DNA of 64,000 nucleotides, taken from positions 300,044-364,043 of the forward strand of contig CANFCK010000001.1 in the NCBI GenBank assembly GCA_947445035.1, read 5' to 3'. Source of the DNA: Deltaproteobacteria bacterium. GTDB lineage: Bacteria > Myxococcota_A > UBA796 > SXON01. The notes beneath the pieces were generated by a model. It did not search any database. It was not told where the DNA came from and worked only from the letters and a program-made list of their open reading frames with translations. Below, one piece after another: positions 62,277-64,000 of the stretch. Numbering within the stretch: the first letter of the stretch is position 1; each line of letters begins with the position of its first letter. Made by a program: the position numbers and the translations under genes.

Positions 62277-63197
62277 ATGTCACGCTTTGCCTTCGCAGCC
62301 CTCCTCCCGCTCGCCCTTCTCGCGTGCGACACCGCCAAGGACACCGCGGACACCGCGGCGGACACCGGGGACTCCGGCATGGACAGCGATTCCGGCATGG
62401 ACAGCGACGACACCGGTGACACCGACACCGGTGAGGCCACGCTGTACGAGAGCATCGGCGGGGAAGCCGCGGTGCACGCGGTGGTGCAGGAGTTCCTGAA
62501 GCAGGTCAGCTCCGACATCCGCATCAACTGGTTCTTCGCCAACACGGACCTGCCCAAGCTCGAGGGGAATCTCGAAGATCAGATCTGTGAGGCCACCGGC
62601 GGCCCCTGCACCTACACCGGCGGGCAGATGGCGCTCGTCCATCAGGGCATGGCCATCACCGACGCCCAGTTCACCGCCCTGGTCGAGGACCTGCTCAAGG
62701 CCCTTGATGTCCTCGGCGTGCCCTATGCCCTGGACGGTACCGCGACCATCGATCCGCTCCTGTTCGCGCTCGTCGGCATGCAGGCCGATATCGTCACCGA
62801 TCCCGCGGGCGACACCGTCTACTTCAACCAGCTCGGCGGCCACGCTGCGGTCGAGGCGGTCGTCGACGGGATGATCGGCTACATCGCGGCGGATGTCCGG
62901 ATCAACAGCTTCTTCGCGGAGACCGACATCCCGGTCCTGCGGGGAAACCTTGTCGACCAGGTGTGCGCGGCGACGGGCGGGTACTGCCTCTACAAGGGCC
63001 GGACGATGCTCGAGACGCACGCCGGGATGTGCATCACCGACGCCCACTTCGACGCCCTGGTCGAGGACCTGTTCATGTCCCTGGATGACCTTTCCGTCAC
63101 CCACAGCGAAACGCTGGACGGCAGCGGCGCCGCCGACAACCTGATCCTGGCCCTCGCCGGAATGCGCGGCGACATCGTCGAGAACTGCGCGATCTAG
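62277..63197 (+). CDS. Lipoprotein with two tandem truncated-globin domains
   Basis: A 306-residue lipoprotein (LLPLALLACDTAKD). An Asp/Thr/Ser stalk (~20-54) is followed by two group I truncated-globin domains: residues ~56-165 (LYESIGGEAAVHAVVQEF, WFFANTDLPKLEGN, GGPCTYTGG, VHQGMAIT with the probable proximal His ~121) and ~180-300 (FNQLGGHAAVEAVVDGM, SFFAETDIPVLRGN, GGYCLYKGR, THAGMCITDAHFDALVEDL, His ~247). Each has the family's GG, FF, YxGR/G and H..M.I landmarks, but the helix-B Tyr is Leu or Gly-like, and a Cys in each domain sits in the CD/E region, possibly forming a pair. A secreted, surface-anchored globin is very unusual; it may bind haem or a gas. Confidence 0.85.
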   Translation: MSRFAFAALLPLALLACDTAKDTADTAADTGDSGMDSDSGMDSDDTGDTDTGEATLYESIGGEAAVHAVVQEFLKQVSSDIRINWFFANTDLPKLEGNLEDQICEATGGPCTYTGGQMALVHQGMAITDAQFTALVEDLLKALDVLGVPYALDGTATIDPLLFALVGMQADIVTDPAGDTVYFNQLGGHAAVEAVVDGMIGYIAADVRINSFFAETDIPVLRGNLVDQVCAATGGYCLYKGRTMLETHAGMCITDAHFDALVEDLFMSLDDLSVTHSETLDGSGAADNLILALAGMRGDIVENCAI

Positions 63198-63200
63198 CGA

Positions 63201-64000
63201 TCAGCGCAGGCTTTCGTGGCCTGACAGCAGCGGCGTCACCCGGTCCCGCAAGGACTCCGGGAGGCGCCGTTTCAGCGTCTGGGTCACCTGTTCGGGGCTG
63301 TAGCGGGCGCTGAAGTGGGTCAGCAGGATGTGCTCACTCTGCAGCAGGTCGGCGCGCTGAATCAGCTCGTCCAGGTGGACATGACCGCTACCGCGCGCCT
63401 TTTCGACCGGGACGCGGTCGTCGAGGAAGGTGCACTCCATCACCAAGAGCCGCGCCGTTCGCACCAGCTCTTCCCGCTCGATCACCTCCGGCAGGGTGTC
63501 GCCGGTGAACGCGATCTCCACGCGCTCGACGGTCTCGGTGACGACCTCGCCCGAGAGTCGTTTCGCGCGCACCTCCGCCTCCGAAAGGCCGATGAGCGCT
63601 GGGAGAAGGTGGGTGTACCGGCGGCAGAGCGCGTACCCCTGACAGGCGACGCGGTGGGGGCTGCGGAACGGGCGGGCGATCCAGCCGCCCCCCAGCTCCA
63701 AAACGTCACCCGGCCCGCAGGGGATCAGGGTCGCGGGCAGGTCAGACTTGTCGAGGCGCCGCCAGACCTCAAGCAGGGCCTCGAGGTCGGCGGCGTTTTC
63801 GTTCGGCACGTACCAGATGGGCTTCGCGGCTTTGATGAGGTCGCGGGTGGCCGCGTGGTAGGCGATGCCGCCCGCGTGATCCATGTGCGTATGGGTCAGG
63901 AGGATGCGCTTGCGCTTGACCGCGGAGTGCGGGCACCGACCGATGTCGAAGGCGAGGTCCAGCTCTGGAAACTGGATGCAGGTCTCGATACCGCCCACGC
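63201..64000 (-). CDS. RNase Z-like metallo-beta-lactamase protein (5' end beyond window)
   Basis: The visible ~265 residues match an RNase Z (tRNase Z)-type metallo-beta-lactamase hydrolase: GGIETCIQFPELDLAFDIGR, LLTHTHMDHAGGIAYHAATR (HxHxDH metal site), AFTGDT (Asp ligand), LLVMECTFLDD and a final HILLTHFSARYSP His. tRNase Z removes the 3' trailer of tRNA precursors. The reading frame continues to the window edge without an initiator in a typical place (only a GTG at 63998), so the start lies outside. Nothing separates its stop (63201) from the globin lipoprotein stop (63197). Confidence 0.85.
   Translation of the reverse strand, partial: VGGIETCIQFPELDLAFDIGRCPHSAVKRKRILLTHTHMDHAGGIAYHAATRDLIKAAKPIWYVPNENAADLEALLEVWRRLDKSDLPATLIPCGPGDVLELGGGWIARPFRSPHRVACQGYALCRRYTHLLPALIGLSEAEVRAKRLSGEVVTETVERVEIAFTGDTLPEVIEREELVRTARLLVMECTFLDDRVPVEKARGSGHVHLDELIQRADLLQSEHILLTHFSARYSPEQVTQTLKRRLPESLRDRVTPLLSGHESLR

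Overview
The window looks like a chromosomal segment from a very GC-rich member of the Myxococcota or a close deltaproteobacterial relative. This is inferred from content only: a MXAN_6640-like metalloprotease with a Cys-rich/transmembrane/Arg tail of the MYXO-CTERM type, three Hanks-type serine/threonine kinases plus a probable pseudokinase, many lipoproteins with Asp-Thr-rich stalks, a MopE-type metal-binding lipoprotein, a neutral-ceramidase-like lipoprotein, and coding density above 95 percent with many ATGA/GTGA overlaps. I see no prophage, insertion sequence, CRISPR array, rRNA or convincing tRNA.

Layout. 1-6.0 kb: end of a membrane kinase, a lectin-domain lipoprotein, a small Cdd1-like helix-hairpin-helix protein, an LpxL-like acyltransferase and a pseudokinase with an Ala-rich coiled coil. 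6.0-10.7 kb: ceramidase-like lipoprotein, deoxynucleoside kinase, FAD oxidoreductase. 10.7-11.5 kb: a decayed patch with an enoyl-CoA hydratase remnant. 11.5-14.3 kb: metalloprotease, then dTMP kinase and LipB. 14.4-18.6 kb: bacterial XPB helicase, its Helicase_C_3-type companion and XseB. 18.7-23.1 kb: TonB-ExbB-ExbD-ExbD followed without gaps by a truncated globin, a peroxiredoxin-fold protein lacking the peroxidatic Cys, and a CBM9-like lipoprotein. 23.1-34.5 kb: UbiA-family prenyltransferase, two kinases, Ig-like lipoprotein with a structured leader, alanine dehydrogenase, GIDE-like membrane protein, DUF255 thioredoxin-fold protein, a GGCT-like protein, and a divergent pair of unknown proteins.

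34.6-37.3 kb: three overlapping genes (repeat lipoprotein, second surface lipoprotein, Rieske lipoprotein) behind a highly folded leader whose core resembles the P3-P5 part of a cobalamin riboswitch. 37.3-46.5 kb: LtaS-like sulfatase-fold enzyme, the PrkA-YeaH-SpoVR stress module with an extra fourth gene, and delta-1-pyrroline-5-carboxylate dehydrogenase. 46.6-55.5 kb: SRPBCC-like protein, UshA-like phosphoesterase, MopE-like lipoprotein, three multipass membrane proteins (two probable GT-C glycosyltransferases) and a PilB/GspE ATPase. 55.6-64 kb: a four-gene operon of lipoprotein, PSCyt-type CxxCH protein, Tat-exported DUF1501 protein and a small cytochrome c; then a methyltransferase, an OB-fold lipoprotein, a lipoprotein with two tandem truncated-globin domains, and an RNase Z-like protein cut by the right edge.

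A pattern across the window: about ten genes carry a TANNNT -10-like hexamer (often within G-G/C-TA-C/G-N-N-T) only 6-8 bases before the start codon, one with a perfect TTGACA 17 bases upstream, which suggests widespread leaderless transcription. The strongest candidates for something undescribed are the riboswitch-like leader with its surface-lipoprotein/Rieske operon, the secreted tandem globin, and the TonB operon carrying a globin and a Cys-less redoxin.
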